64,000 bases of DNA from Arthrobacter sp. AL12 (GTDB taxonomy: Bacteria > Actinomycetota > Actinomycetes > Actinomycetales > Micrococcaceae): positions 135,045 to 199,044 of the forward strand of contig NZ_JASBQY010000007.1 in the NCBI RefSeq assembly GCF_029960645.1. The letters run 5' to 3'. This document shows, one piece after another, positions 35,517-44,858 of this stretch. Made by a program: the position numbers and the translations under genes. The notes beneath the pieces were generated by a model. The model had not been told where the DNA came from. It searched no databases and was given only the letters and a program-made list of their open reading frames with translations. Position 1 is the first letter of the stretch. Each line of letters begins with the position of its first letter.

Positions 35517-36227
35517 TCAGTACGCGGAGGAACCCTGTTCACCCTTGACGATCGCGATGCCGGAGCTGGCGCCAATACGTGTTGCACCTGCAGCAATCAT
35601 AGCCTGTGCGTCGGCGAGCGAACGCACCCCGCCGGAGGCCTTGACGCCCAGGTCCGGGCCCACGGTGCTGCGCATCAGCGCGACGTCCTCGGCGGTGGCG
35701 CCGCCGCCGTTAAATCCGGTGGACGTCTTCACGAAGTCCGCGCCCGCCGCGACGGCCGCCTGGCAGGCCAGCACCTTCTGGGCGTCGTCCAGCAGCGCCG
35801 TTTCGATGATGACCTTCAGGATGGCGCCGCCGTCGTGCACGGCCTCGGCCACGGCCGTGATGTCATCGACCAGGGCGCCCTTGTCGTTGGCCCGGGCCGC
35901 GGCAATGTTGATCACCATGTCGACTTCTTCGGCACCGTCCAGCACCGCGCCGCGGGCCTCAAAGGCCTTGACGTCGCTGGGCGTGGCGCCCAGCGGGAAA
36001 CCGACGACGGAACACGTCAGCACGCCCGAGCCCTTCAGCGCCTTCTTGACCGTTTTGACCCACACCGGGTTGACGCACACTGACTTGAACCGGTACTCGG
36101 CGGCCTCGGCGCAGACCTTGAGGATCTCGGCCTCGCTTGCCTCCGGCTTGAGCAGGGTGTGGTCAATGTAGGCGGCAATGTTGGCGGGGGTGGTGCTTCC
36201 GGCAGTCGCGGCGGCTTCGTTGCTCAT
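35517..36227 (-). CDS. deoC: Deoxyribose-phosphate aldolase
   Basis: A 236-residue class I aldolase that splits 2-deoxyribose 5-phosphate to glyceraldehyde 3-phosphate and acetaldehyde in deoxynucleoside breakdown. The Schiff-base lysine lies in [24 protein letters not shown] opens the barrel and the conserved second lysine is in GVKASGGVR. The ATG has AAGGGA at good spacing. The longer frame upstream is Arg/Pro-rich noise. A purine nucleoside phosphorylase lies 9 kb away, but the two are not in one operon. Confidence 0.96.
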   Translation of the reverse strand: MSNEAAATAGSTTPANIAAYIDHTLLKPEASEAEILKVCAEAAEYRFKSVCVNPVWVKTVKKALKGSGVLTCSVVGFPLGATPSDVKAFEARGAVLDGAEEVDMVINIAAARANDKGALVDDITAVAEAVHDGGAILKVIIETALLDDAQKVLACQAAVAAGADFVKTSTGFNGGGATAEDVALMRSTVGPDLGVKASGGVRSLADAQAMIAAGATRIGASSGIAIVKGEQGSSAY

Positions 36228-36324
36228 GGGGTCCCTTCGTGGCTTCTCAGGTGTCCATCTTGCCACAACGGCCCGCCCCCGGAGGGCGTCCGCGCCGGCG
36301 TCCGCGAGCGGGTCAGGCGACGGG

Positions 36325-37185
36325 TCAGGCAGCGTCGGCGAAGGGCTCGGCCAGGCCGGCCCGGAGCAGCTGGGAGGCGCAGACCGAGGCGGCGGAGGAG
36401 GCGGCGACCAGCAGCCCCAGCCGGACGCCGTCGAACACCGCAGCATCCCCGATGGCCCAGATTCCCGGGACGGACGTGCGGAAGTCACGGCCGATGACAA
36501 TCCCGCCCTGGCGTGCCGTCTTCAGGCCGGCGCTGACCGCGAGGGCGTCACGGGCAACCGGCTCCTCAGCCAGGACCACCAGGTCCCCGGCCATGCTGGA
36601 ACCGTCCTCGAACACAATCCCCGCGGCAGCGAGCGTCGAACCGGCGAGGGTGGGAACGACGGAGGCCGGCCGCTGCGTGGTGCGGATCGGGCGGACGCCG
36701 CGGGCGCGCAGCACGGCCTCGGCCTGGCCCGCGGCCGTCCCGGTGCCGACCAGGATGCCCAGCGGCCGCCGGCCCAGGACCCGGGTGACGTCCTTGACGG
36801 CCTCGCCCAGCCGGGCGGCATCGTCGATGGTGGAGTAGTTCAGGCACCGGCCTTCCCCGGCCAGCGGCGCGCCGGCGGGGGATGAACCGGTCGCGATGAC
36901 CAGCTGGTCGTAGCTGAATTCCAGGCCGTCCGACGTGGTGACGTAGCGGCTGTCCGGGTCGATGTAGCTCGCCGGCTGGCCGAAGCGGACGGAAACCTGC
37001 GGGAGGGCGGCGAGCTCCAGCAGCTCCTCGGGGGCGTCATCCCGGTTGCTGAGCACCGTAATCCCGCCGGCGAACGGGGTCCGAGTGAGCTCGCGCACGA
37101 GGGCCTGCGCGGCAGGGCCGGCCCCGGCGATGACAATCCGGGGCCGGGTCTGGGAATCGGCGGAAACGGTAGGGGTGGCGGACAT
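36325..37185 (-). CDS. FAD/NAD-binding oxidoreductase, short NirB-like
   Basis: A 286-residue pyridine-nucleotide-disulfide-type reductase with only the flavin/NAD domains. It shows [17 protein letters not shown] at the N-terminus, [16 protein letters not shown], a weak NAD motif [16 protein letters not shown], and the flavin-closing [12 protein letters not shown]. It resembles the N-terminal part of NirB but lacks the Fe-S and siroheme domains. It is also shorter than usual (about 290 against 400 residues). It follows the nirB-cobA-hemD cluster after 148 bases. A role in nitrite or nitrate electron transfer is suggested by context only. Confidence 0.85.
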   Translation of the reverse strand: MSATPTVSADSQTRPRIVIAGAGPAAQALVRELTRTPFAGGITVLSNRDDAPEELLELAALPQVSVRFGQPASYIDPDSRYVTTSDGLEFSYDQLVIATGSSPAGAPLAGEGRCLNYSTIDDAARLGEAVKDVTRVLGRRPLGILVGTGTAAGQAEAVLRARGVRPIRTTQRPASVVPTLAGSTLAAAGIVFEDGSSMAGDLVVLAEEPVARDALAVSAGLKTARQGGIVIGRDFRTSVPGIWAIGDAAVFDGVRLGLLVAASSAASVCASQLLRAGLAEPFADAA

Positions 37186-37333
37186 GGTGAGGTCCTTTCG
37201 CTGGTGGCCCGTGGTGTGGCCTGACTGCTTGATGAACCCAGCGTAGGCGGGAGATCTTTCCGGCGTGTTTCCCCGGTGTTGCAGGATTTTCGCCGCCCGT
37301 TCGCCAATGTTTACCCGCCAGTAATGCCGTGGG

Positions 37334-38533
37334 TCACACCCGGATCCGGTAGCCGCGCTTCACCACAGTTTCCACGAGCCGTCCGTCCGGCAGGGCGGAT
37401 CGCAGCCGGCTCACCGTCATGTCCAGCGCATGGACCGAACCGCGGAGTTCCAGCAGTTCGGACAGCGACGCGCGGGACAGCACCGCGCCGCCGGCGCCCA
37501 TCAGGGCCCGCAGCAGCAGGAGCGGGGCAGGGGCCAGCTCCACGGCCGCGCCGTCTATCCGCAGCGAGCGGCCGCGGAGCTCCACGCGGCCCGAGACGGT
37601 GTCCAGGCGGCGGACGTGGTTGAGGGCAAGGTGCTCGACCACGAGCCGGATCAGGGCGCCCATCCGGAACCGGTCCGGGACCAGCGGCTGCAGCCCGGCA
37701 TCGATGAGCGGCTGCGCCGTGACCGGGCCGACGACGGCGGTCGCCACGGTGGTCTTCAGGCTCTCCACGAGCTGCTTGTACAGGCCCATCTCGTGCGCGG
37801 TGGACCACATGGCATCCACTGCGGGGGCGCTGGTGAAGGTCAGCACGTCCAGGTTGCCGCTGCATGCGGCCTCGATCAGCCGCGGCAGCCGGTCGGCTCC
37901 GTCGGGCTTGACCCAGCGGTACGGGGTGACGGTGAGGACGGTGGCGCCGGACATCCGGAGGCGTTCGAGCTGGCGGACATCGGTGTAGCCGTGCAGCTGC
38001 ACCGCGACGGTCTTGCCGCGGACCCCCTCGGCAAGGAGCATGTCCACCAGCGTGGCGGTGGTTTCGTCGCTGCTGATCCCGACGTCGGCCAGTCCGGCCG
38101 CGCGGACGGCGCCGCGGGCCTTGGGCCCGCGGACGAACATCCGGGTGGCGCCGAGGGTCTCCAGCAGCTGCTCGCCGATCCCGAAGGTGTCCGCGGCCTC
38201 GCACCAGCGCCGCATGCCGTAGGCGGTGGTCGCGATGCACAGTTCGGGGCGTGCGGCGATGACGGCCCGGGTGTCCGCGATCAGGTTCACATCCTCCTGC
38301 ACCGGGGCGATCTTCAGCGCCGGCGCATGCAGCACCTCGGCGCCGCGCCGCTCCAGGGCCTCGATCAGGTCCTGGGACCGGCGGTGCGAGGTCACGCCGA
38401 TCCGGAAGCCTTCCAGCGGCAAGTCCACAGTCCCCGCGACGGTCCCCGGTGCTGTCTCCGCCGCCGTTGCCGGCGCCGGTTCAGGGCTGGGCCCGGGCGG
38501 CCCGGCCGGGGCGATGGCGTTGAGCGCGCTCAC
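37334..38533 (-). CDS. hemD: Uroporphyrinogen-III synthase fused to winged-helix domain
   Basis: About 399 residues. The first part is a HemD-like uroporphyrinogen-III synthase (FRIGVTSHRRSQDLIEALER, VDALW-type segment VDAMWSTAHEM). The last 100 residues form an OmpR-like winged-helix domain (LRALMGAGGAVLSRASLSEL, ending MTVSRLRSALPDGRLVETVVKRGYRI). Such fusions occur next to nitrite reductase genes in actinobacteria and may regulate as well as, or instead of, catalysing. The start is one of two GTG codons (38542 or 38533). The second has GGGAG ten bases upstream, and the first would overlap the cobA stop as GTGA. Confidence 0.88.
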   Translation of the reverse strand: MSALNAIAPAGPPGPSPEPAPATAAETAPGTVAGTVDLPLEGFRIGVTSHRRSQDLIEALERRGAEVLHAPALKIAPVQEDVNLIADTRAVIAARPELCIATTAYGMRRWCEAADTFGIGEQLLETLGATRMFVRGPKARGAVRAAGLADVGISSDETTATLVDMLLAEGVRGKTVAVQLHGYTDVRQLERLRMSGATVLTVTPYRWVKPDGADRLPRLIEAACSGNLDVLTFTSAPAVDAMWSTAHEMGLYKQLVESLKTTVATAVVGPVTAQPLIDAGLQPLVPDRFRMGALIRLVVEHLALNHVRRLDTVSGRVELRGRSLRIDGAAVELAPAPLLLLRALMGAGGAVLSRASLSELLELRGSVHALDMTVSRLRSALPDGRLVETVVKRGYRIRV

Positions 38534-38538
38534 GGCCC

Positions 38539-39573
38539 TCACGCTCCCATCAGGGACGCGGCGAGGCGGTCCAGTTCGGCTTCGGCTTCCGCGCAGCCCC
38601 GGTTGGCCTCGGCCACCCGGACGACATCGCCGATCACCAGCACGGCGGGGTTGCTGCACCCCGCGGCCGCCGTGGTGATGGTGCCCAGCTCGGCGATGGT
38701 GGTCCGCTGTCCGGGGCGGTAGCCGCGCTCGACGACGGCCATCGGCATGTCCGCGCGCATCCCCGCCCGGCGCAGCCCGGCCGCGAGCTGGTGCAGTGTC
38801 CCGATGCCCATCAGCACCACGATGGTCCCGCCGAGCCCGGCGAGGTGCGTGTGCTCCTTCTCGGTCAGCGGGGCGTGGCCCGAGACCACCGTGAACATGT
38901 GGCTGACCTCCCGGTGCGTGACCGGGATCCCGGCTGCGGCCGGGACCGAAATGGCGCTCGTGACACCGGAGATCACCCGGACGGGCACCCCGGCCCTCAC
39001 GCAGGAGGCGACTTCCTCGCCGCCGCGGCCGAACACGTACGGGTCGCCGCCCTTGAGCCGCACCACGTTCCTCCCGGCCAGCGCGGCCTCCACCATGAGG
39101 TCCTCGATGCCGGCCTGGCTGACCTTATGGTGGCCCGGGCGCTTGCCCACGTCCACGAGCTCGGCCGTGCTCAGTGCGGGCAGTTCCTGGTAAGGGGCCA
39201 GCCGGTCGTAGAAGACGACGTCGGCGTCCCGCAGGGCCTTGACCGCGGCGACGGTCAGCAGCTCGGTGGTTCCGGGGCCGCCGCCGACCAGGGTGACGTG
39301 GCCGGCGGGACCGGCGGCCGGCTCCACCGCGACGGGGATGCCGGTTTCGCGGCAGCGGTCCAGCAACGCGTCCCAGCCGGGCTGGCCGTCGTCGACCGCG
39401 GCGACCAGGAAGGGACGCTCCGGCAGCGGGCCGTCGTGGCGGGCACCACCCGGGCTGCTCAGCCGGGAGACGACGGCGCCGGCCGCCCGGTAGCGGCGGA
39501 CGGCCTGGCGCGCGGCGGTGTCCGATCCGGTGACAAGGACAACGCGTCCGCTGAGATCGATGCAGAGCTGCAT
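38539..39573 (-). CDS. cobA: Uroporphyrinogen-III C-methyltransferase (siroheme branch)
   Basis: A 344-residue SAM-dependent methyltransferase making precorrin-2. VTLVGGGPGTTELLTVAAVKAL, YDRLAPYQEL, VDVGKRPGHH, RLKGGDPYVFGRGGEE and GVTSAISVPAAAGIPVTHRE are the family motifs. About 95 residues in front resemble a reduced NAD-binding precorrin-2 dehydrogenase-type domain (SGRVVLVTGSDTAARQAVRR). That domain is much too short and lacks an obvious ferrochelatase part. The gene starts two bases after the nirB stop, so it is translated with nirB. It supplies the siroheme precursor for NirB. Confidence 0.94.
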   Translation of the reverse strand: MQLCIDLSGRVVLVTGSDTAARQAVRRYRAAGAVVSRLSSPGGARHDGPLPERPFLVAAVDDGQPGWDALLDRCRETGIPVAVEPAAGPAGHVTLVGGGPGTTELLTVAAVKALRDADVVFYDRLAPYQELPALSTAELVDVGKRPGHHKVSQAGIEDLMVEAALAGRNVVRLKGGDPYVFGRGGEEVASCVRAGVPVRVISGVTSAISVPAAAGIPVTHREVSHMFTVVSGHAPLTEKEHTHLAGLGGTIVVLMGIGTLHQLAAGLRRAGMRADMPMAVVERGYRPGQRTTIAELGTITTAAAGCSNPAVLVIGDVVRVAEANRGCAEAEAELDRLAASLMGA

Positions 39574-39575
39574 GG

Positions 39576-42302
39576 CTAGACCGTACTTTCCTGGGCGGAG
39601 CGGGCGGGGTATTGCTGGGCGGGGGCGCCGGAGTCGGAGGGCCGGACCGGGATGCTGGAGGCGATCACTACCGGCTGCTGGCCGGCCAGCGCCTTTTCCT
39701 CCGCCGTGGCGGGGCGCATCTGGCCGCGCTCGTCGGAGACGAAGGTGATGGAATCGTCTTTCTGGCCCGGCGCGTTGACGAAGGAGCGGAAGCGGCGGAG
39801 GCGCTCGGGATCCTTCAGCGTGTCGGCCCACTCGTCCACGTAGGTGTCGACGTGCCTGGCCATGGCGGCCTCGAGGTCCGCGGCGATGCCCAAGGTGTCA
39901 TGGACCACCACGTCCTCGACGTGCTTGATGCCGCCAGCGAGCTCCTCCTGCCACCGCGCCGTGCGCTGCAGGCGGTCGGCGGTGCGGATGTAGTACATAA
40001 AGTACCGGTCGATGTACTTGATCAGGGTTTCGTCGTCGAGGTCCTTGGCCAGCAGCTGCGCGTGCGCCGGGGTGGCACCGCCGTTGCCGCCGACGTAAAG
40101 GTTCCAGCCGTCCGCGGTGGCGATGACGCCGACGTCCTTGCCGCGGGCCTCCGCACATTCGCGGGCGCAGCCGGAGACACCCATCTTCAGCTTGTGCGGG
40201 CTGCGCAGGCCGCGGTAGCGCAGTTCCAGCGCGATGGCCATGGCCACCGAGTCCTGGACGCCGAAGCGGCACCAGGTGGATCCAACGCAGGACTTCACCG
40301 TGCGCAGGCTCTTGCCGTAGGCCTGGCCGGACTCGAAGCCGGCGTCGACCAGTTCCTTCCAGATTTCCGGGAGCTGCTCCAGCCGGGCGCCGAACATGTC
40401 GATCCGCTGGCCGCCGGTGATCTTGGTGTAGAGGCTGTACTTCTCGGCCACAGCGGCGATGACGCCGAGCTTCTTCGGGGTGATCTCGCCGCCGGCGATG
40501 CGCGGCACCACCGAGTAGGTGCCGTCCTTCTGCATGTTGGCCAGGGCGCGGTCATTGGTGTCCTGCAGGGTGCCGCGGCCCGCGTCCAGGACGTAGGCGC
40601 TGTTCTGGCTGGCCAGGATGTTGGCGATGGTCGGCTTGCAGATGTCGCAGCCGTCGCCGGTGCCGTACTTGGCCATGACCTCCTCGAAGGAGGTCAGCTC
40701 CAGGACCCGGATGGTCTCGAAAAGTTCCTGGCGGGAGAGTTCGATGTGCTCGCAGAGGGCCTTGGAGATTTCGACGCCGGACTTGGTCAGTTCCGTTTCG
40801 AGCAGCTTCTTGAGCATCGGCACACAGGAACCGCAGCTTGTTCCGGCGCGGGTGCAGCCCTTGAGCTGGCCGAGCTCCTGGACAGGGGCGTTGCCGTCGC
40901 AGGCCCCGCAGCCGTTGACGGTGTCCCGGATGGTGCCGGCGGAGACGTTGTTGCAGGAACACAGGATGGCGTCGTCGGGGAGTTGGGTCTCCGGGGCCTC
41001 GCCGCCGCCGGCCGCGGTGAGGTAGGCGCCGGGTTCGGCGGCGAGTTCGCGGCCCAGCATGGGCCGCAGTGACGTGTACGGGGTGGCGTCCCCGACGAAG
41101 ATGCCGCCAAGCAGGGTCTTGGCATCGTCCGTGGTGACGATCTTCTGGTAGACACCGCGGGCCGGGTCGGCGTAGACGATTTCCAGCGCGTGCTCGGTCC
41201 GGGCGAAGGCATCGCCGAAGCTGGCGACGTCAACGCCGGAGAGCTTGAGCTTGGTGGCGGTGTCGAAGCCCGGGAAGGTCGCGTCGCCGCCGTGCAGCCG
41301 GTCCGCGACGATCTCCGCCATGGTGTTGGCCGGAGCCACCAGGCCCAGGCACATGCCGCCGAAGTTGGCGACCTCGCCGATCGCCCAGATGCCGGGGACC
41401 TGCGTCTCGCAGCCGTCGGAGATGACGACGCCGCCGCGCGGGCCGAGGTCGAACAGCGGCGCGGTATCTTCGGCCGCCGCGCCGTTGGCGTTACGGAACA
41501 GCTCGTCGCGGGGTTTGACGCCGATCGCGACGATCACCAGGTCGGCGTCGATGATGCGGCCGTCGGCCATCAGCACGCCGGTGACCTGGCCGTCGTCGTC
41601 GGACAGGACCTCGGAGGGGAACACGCCGCCGTGGACGGTGAAGCCCTTGGCCTCGATCAGGCGGCCCAGGGCCTGCCCGGCGCCCTGGTCCAGCTGGGTG
41701 TTCATCAGCCAGGGGGAGCCGTTGATGACGATCGGGGTGGCGCCGAGCTGCTCGGTGCCGGCCGCGGATTCCAGGCCCAGAAGGCCGCCGCCGATGGTGA
41801 CGGCGGTGACTTTGCGGCCCAGCGTCTCCGCCAGTTCCGCAATGGCCTTGTTGATGGCCCAGACATCTTCCAGGGTGCGGTAGACGTGGGTGAGTTCGGA
41901 GCCCGGGATCGGCAGGCGGGCGGCGTCGGAGCCGGTCGCGACGACCAGTTCGTCATACGGGTACACGGTGCCGGCCGCGGTGGTTACGGTCTTGCCCGCG
42001 GTGTCGATGCCGGTGACGCGCTCGCCGGTCTGCAGGGTCAGCGCCTCGTGGTCCCACATGGCGGCGCTGCCCAGGGTGAGGTCGACGTCGGCGTCGGTGA
42101 GGGCCCGGCTCAGCGCGACGCGGTCATAGGGGAGGTGCGCTTCCTCGGTGAGGACGGTGACGTCCCAGCCGTCCAGGCCCCGGGCGTTCATGGCGTCCGC
42201 GAAACGGTGGGCGGCAGGGCCGCCGCCGGCCACCACGACGCGGCGCGGTGCTGTGGCGCGCTCTGCGCCCTGGTTCTGGGGGCTTGAAGTCTGTCCGGTC
42301 AC
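39576..42302 (-). CDS. nirB: Assimilatory nitrite reductase, NADH-dependent large subunit
   Basis: A 908-residue flavo-siroheme enzyme reducing nitrite to ammonium with NAD(P)H. Order of domains: FAD/NAD reductase (VVVAGGGPAAHRFADAM and VTIGGGLLGLESA, with IWAIGEVANFGG); a BFD-like [2Fe-2S] region (CSCNNVSAG and CGACDGN, then CTRAGTSCGSCVP); and a siroheme/4Fe-4S domain. The four cluster cysteines lie in CVGSTWCRFG and GCARECAEA. The GTG start has AAAGG six bases upstream. It leads the operon nirB-cobA-hemD. A GlnR-like box and a -10 element lie 66-119 bases upstream. Confidence 0.96.
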   Translation of the reverse strand: MTGQTSSPQNQGAERATAPRRVVVAGGGPAAHRFADAMNARGLDGWDVTVLTEEAHLPYDRVALSRALTDADVDLTLGSAAMWDHEALTLQTGERVTGIDTAGKTVTTAAGTVYPYDELVVATGSDAARLPIPGSELTHVYRTLEDVWAINKAIAELAETLGRKVTAVTIGGGLLGLESAAGTEQLGATPIVINGSPWLMNTQLDQGAGQALGRLIEAKGFTVHGGVFPSEVLSDDDGQVTGVLMADGRIIDADLVIVAIGVKPRDELFRNANGAAAEDTAPLFDLGPRGGVVISDGCETQVPGIWAIGEVANFGGMCLGLVAPANTMAEIVADRLHGGDATFPGFDTATKLKLSGVDVASFGDAFARTEHALEIVYADPARGVYQKIVTTDDAKTLLGGIFVGDATPYTSLRPMLGRELAAEPGAYLTAAGGGEAPETQLPDDAILCSCNNVSAGTIRDTVNGCGACDGNAPVQELGQLKGCTRAGTSCGSCVPMLKKLLETELTKSGVEISKALCEHIELSRQELFETIRVLELTSFEEVMAKYGTGDGCDICKPTIANILASQNSAYVLDAGRGTLQDTNDRALANMQKDGTYSVVPRIAGGEITPKKLGVIAAVAEKYSLYTKITGGQRIDMFGARLEQLPEIWKELVDAGFESGQAYGKSLRTVKSCVGSTWCRFGVQDSVAMAIALELRYRGLRSPHKLKMGVSGCARECAEARGKDVGVIATADGWNLYVGGNGGATPAHAQLLAKDLDDETLIKYIDRYFMYYIRTADRLQRTARWQEELAGGIKHVEDVVVHDTLGIAADLEAAMARHVDTYVDEWADTLKDPERLRRFRSFVNAPGQKDDSITFVSDERGQMRPATAEEKALAGQQPVVIASSIPVRPSDSGAPAQQYPARSAQESTV

Positions 42303-42367
42303 GGTGGGCCTTTCGCATGGGCCGCAGTCGGTGCATCTGCGGCCTTCTCGATTCGAGGTGTCCATCC

Positions 42368-42373
42368 AGACTA
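42368..42373 (-). promoter_or_regulatory. Candidate -10 of the nirB promoter
   Basis: TAGTCT on the minus strand lies exactly 10 bases downstream of the last GAAAC of the GlnR-like box. A matching TACCTT sits at the same distance from the narK box. No good -35 is seen, as expected for an activator-dependent promoter. Confidence 0.5.
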
Positions 42374-42383
42374 GGCAAGCGCA

Positions 42384-42421
42384 GTTTCGCTTCAGTTTCC
42401 CTTATGTTTCGTGATCTTAAC
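42384..42421 (-). promoter_or_regulatory. GlnR-like binding box upstream of nirB
   Basis: On the minus strand the sequence reads GTTAA-n6-GAAAC-n6-GAAAC-n6-GAAAC, four half-sites with an exact 11-base period (plus-strand starts 42384, 42395, 42406, 42417). This matches the published actinobacterial GlnR pattern of alternating GTNAC and GAAAC half-sites with 6-base gaps. It lies between divergent nirB and nirD and could act on either. Assignment to GlnR itself is inference. Confidence 0.7.
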
Positions 42422-42573
42422 TTCTGCATCACGGACGCCTTTCCGGTCGGGTGAGGTCTCTTTTACCCGCCGGACACATTCACCGCGCTCAGCCGAAACA
42501 CCCGGGACCTAGCTTGGGTATGTGGCCGCAGGAGCGGCCGAGCCCGGGAGAGATGCATCAGAGAGGGGCCGAA

Positions 42574-42951
42574 ATGACTGCCGTACTTGAGAGCGCAGCA
42601 CAAAGCTTTGTCCAACACCCCAGCCACGGCACCGGCTGGCACCGGGTATGCGCCGTGGAGGACCTGGAGCCGGCCTGGGGTGAGGCCGCCCTGATCGCGG
42701 GGCGCCAGGTGGCGCTGTTCCGCACCGTGTCCGGAGAGGTTTACGCCGTCGGCCAGGAGGATCCGGCCACCGGCGCGTTCGTGATGGCCCGGGGCATCAC
42801 CGGTTCCCGCGGCGCACGCCCTACCGTCGCCTCACCACTGCACAAGGAGGTCTACGACCTGCGCACGGGGGAGTGCCTGGGCACGCCGGAACTGCGGCTC
42901 CCGACCTTCGGTACCAGGATTGTGGGCGGATATATCGAGGTCGAGCTTTAG
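42574..42951 (+). CDS. nirD: Nitrite reductase small subunit NirD
   Basis: A 125-residue Rieske-like protein with the NirD architecture: WHRVCAVEDLEPAWGEAALI, QVALFRTVSGEVYAVGQEDP and VASPLHKEVYDLRTGECLG. As in other NirD proteins, the Rieske cysteine/histidine cluster ligands are largely missing. GAGAGGGG precedes the ATG. It is divergent from nirB across a 271-base intergenic region, whereas in most genomes nirD follows nirB. It converges on the phosphosugar mutase gene. Confidence 0.93.
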   Translation: MTAVLESAAQSFVQHPSHGTGWHRVCAVEDLEPAWGEAALIAGRQVALFRTVSGEVYAVGQEDPATGAFVMARGITGSRGARPTVASPLHKEVYDLRTGECLGTPELRLPTFGTRIVGGYIEVEL

Positions 42952-42967
42952 CGGCCGACCCCCGGCG

Positions 42968-44728
42968 TTACAGCCCCAGCGCCTCGCGGACGTCCGCCAG
43001 GACGGCGTCGAGCGCTACGCGTGCCTCGTGCCGTGCCTCCGGCAGCTCGGCGGCCGAGCCGACGTTGCGGATGACCTCCAGGTAGCACTTGAGCTTGGGC
43101 TCGGTCCCGCTGGGGCGGATGATGATGCGGCTGAGATCCTTCGTCAGGTACAGCAGGCCGTCGGTGGGCGGGAGCTGGGCGCTGCCCTCGGCGAGGTCCG
43201 TGACGGTTTCGACGGCGGAGCCGCCGAAGGATGCCGGCGGGCTGACGCGCAGCCGGTTCATCATGGCGTCCAACAGGCCCAGGTCCGCGACCCGGATGCT
43301 GAGCTGGTCGCTCGCATGCAGCCCGTGCACCAGGTACAGCTCGTCGAGTGTAGCGAAGATCGACTTGCCGTCGGCCTTCGCCGCCGCGGCGAATTCCGCG
43401 ATCAGCACCGCCGCGGAGATCCCGTCCTTGTCCCGGACCAGGGAGGGCGCGACGCAGTAGCCCAGTGCCTCCTCGTAGCCGAACAGCAGCCCGGGAACAC
43501 GGGCAATCCACTTGAAACCGGTGAGGGTTTCCTCATGCGCGTAGCCCGCCGCGGCAGCGATCCGTGCGAGCAGCCGCGAGGACACAATCGAATTCGCGAA
43601 CACTGCTGCCGTGGTTTCTCCGCCGCCGCTGCCACCGCCCCTGCCGGCGGTCATTCGCGCCACGATGTGAGCGCCGAGCAGGGCGCCGACCTCGTCGCCG
43701 CGCAGCATCCGCCAGGCACCGGTGTCCGGATCCTTGGCGGCCACCGCGGCACGGTCCGCGTCCGGGTCGTTGGCGATCACGATGTCCGCGCCCACCCGGG
43801 CCGCGGTTTCGAGGGCCAGGTCCAGGGCGCCGGGTTCTTCAGGGTTGGGGAAGTTCACGGTGGGGAAGTCGGGGTCGGGTTTGGCCTGCTCGCTCACCAG
43901 GGTGACGTCGGTGAAACCGGCGGCGTGCAGCACCGCCACGGCGGTTGCCCCGCCCACGCCGTGCATCGGGGTGAGAACGATCTTGAGCTCGCGGGCCCGG
44001 AAGTGCTCCGGCCTGGCCAGGGCGGCGACGGCGGCCTCGTAGTCGGCGGCCACGGACGGATCCAGCACGGTCCAGCCCTCCGTAGCCAGGGCGACACCGG
44101 AGAGCTCGCCGACGGCGTCGATATCCGCCGCGATCAGGGCATCGTAGGGCGCCACGATCTGCGCGCCGCGTCCGCTCTCCTCGACGGCGTGGCGGCCCAG
44201 GTACACCTTGTAGCCGTTGTCCTGCGGCGGGTTGTGGCTTGCGGTGACCATCACGCCGCCGTCGCACTCCAGGGCGCGCACCGCATAGGCGAGGAGCGGG
44301 GTGGGCAGCGGGGCCGGCATCAGGAAGGTCTCGACGCCGGCGGCGGTGAGGACCGCCGCGGTCTCCTCCGCGAAGATCTCCGAGTTGTGCCTTGCGTCGT
44401 AGCCGACGACGGCGCGCGGCCGGGTGCCGGGGGAGGCCTGGGCGACGGCGCCGGTCAGGAAGGCGGTGAAACCCGCGGCGGCGCGGCGCACCACCACGCG
44501 GTTCATCCGGTTCGGGCCGGGGCCGAGGGGTGCCCGCAGGCCTGCGGTGCCGAACTGCAGGGTACCGCTGAAACTGTCGGCGAGCTCCTGGCGGGCCGCC
44601 GCGGACCCATCGCCGGCCAGCCGGACCAGTTCGGTCAGGGTGGCGGCGGTGGCGGGATCCGGGTCCTGGGCGGCCCAGGTCCGGGCGTCGCCCAGCAGGC
44701 GGGTAAGTTCGGCATCAGAAGACGTCAT
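42968..44728 (-). CDS. Phosphoglucomutase/phosphomannomutase family enzyme
   Basis: A 586-residue alpha-D-phosphohexomutase of the long PgcA/PMM type. The phosphoserine loop is VMVTASHNPPQDNGYKVY, the metal-binding loop is ANDPDADRAAVA, and the sugar/phosphate part is RPSGTEPKLKCY. It interconverts hexose 1- and 6-phosphates, though glucose versus mannose cannot be told. No clear ribosome site precedes the ATG, so a leaderless mRNA is possible. The upstream frame remains open but without family similarity. It is divergent from the Rrf2 regulator. Confidence 0.92.
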   Translation of the reverse strand: MTSSDAELTRLLGDARTWAAQDPDPATAATLTELVRLAGDGSAAARQELADSFSGTLQFGTAGLRAPLGPGPNRMNRVVVRRAAAGFTAFLTGAVAQASPGTRPRAVVGYDARHNSEIFAEETAAVLTAAGVETFLMPAPLPTPLLAYAVRALECDGGVMVTASHNPPQDNGYKVYLGRHAVEESGRGAQIVAPYDALIAADIDAVGELSGVALATEGWTVLDPSVAADYEAAVAALARPEHFRARELKIVLTPMHGVGGATAVAVLHAAGFTDVTLVSEQAKPDPDFPTVNFPNPEEPGALDLALETAARVGADIVIANDPDADRAAVAAKDPDTGAWRMLRGDEVGALLGAHIVARMTAGRGGGSGGGETTAAVFANSIVSSRLLARIAAAAGYAHEETLTGFKWIARVPGLLFGYEEALGYCVAPSLVRDKDGISAAVLIAEFAAAAKADGKSIFATLDELYLVHGLHASDQLSIRVADLGLLDAMMNRLRVSPPASFGGSAVETVTDLAEGSAQLPPTDGLLYLTKDLSRIIIRPSGTEPKLKCYLEVIRNVGSAAELPEARHEARVALDAVLADVREALGL

Positions 44729-44821
44729 AGGAACCAAACTAGCGTCATTCGCCGCGGATACCTCCCCGACGAGCGAGAGTCCGCTCGACTGATCGATCAC
44801 AGCCGTCCCGGTCCAGTCCCC

Positions 44822-44857
44822 TTGACAGCCAATTTTCCGGACACGTAACGTCTGGAA
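44822..44857 (+). promoter_or_regulatory. Promoter and dyad operator of the Rrf2 regulator
   Basis: TTGACA (44822-44827), 18 bases and TAACGT (44846-44851) place the transcript start at or next to the ATG (44859), so the mRNA is probably leaderless. The dyad TTCCGGAC-n7-GTCTGGAA (44835-44857, one mismatch) covers the -10. This is a natural site for autorepression by the encoded Rrf2 protein. Confidence 0.6.
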
Positions 44858-44858
44858 T

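Noticed and set aside
36325..37185. Treating the short FAD protein as a truncated nirB pseudogene
   Set aside because: The frame is intact with a proper start and complete flavin and NAD motifs, so it is more likely a short stand-alone reductase.
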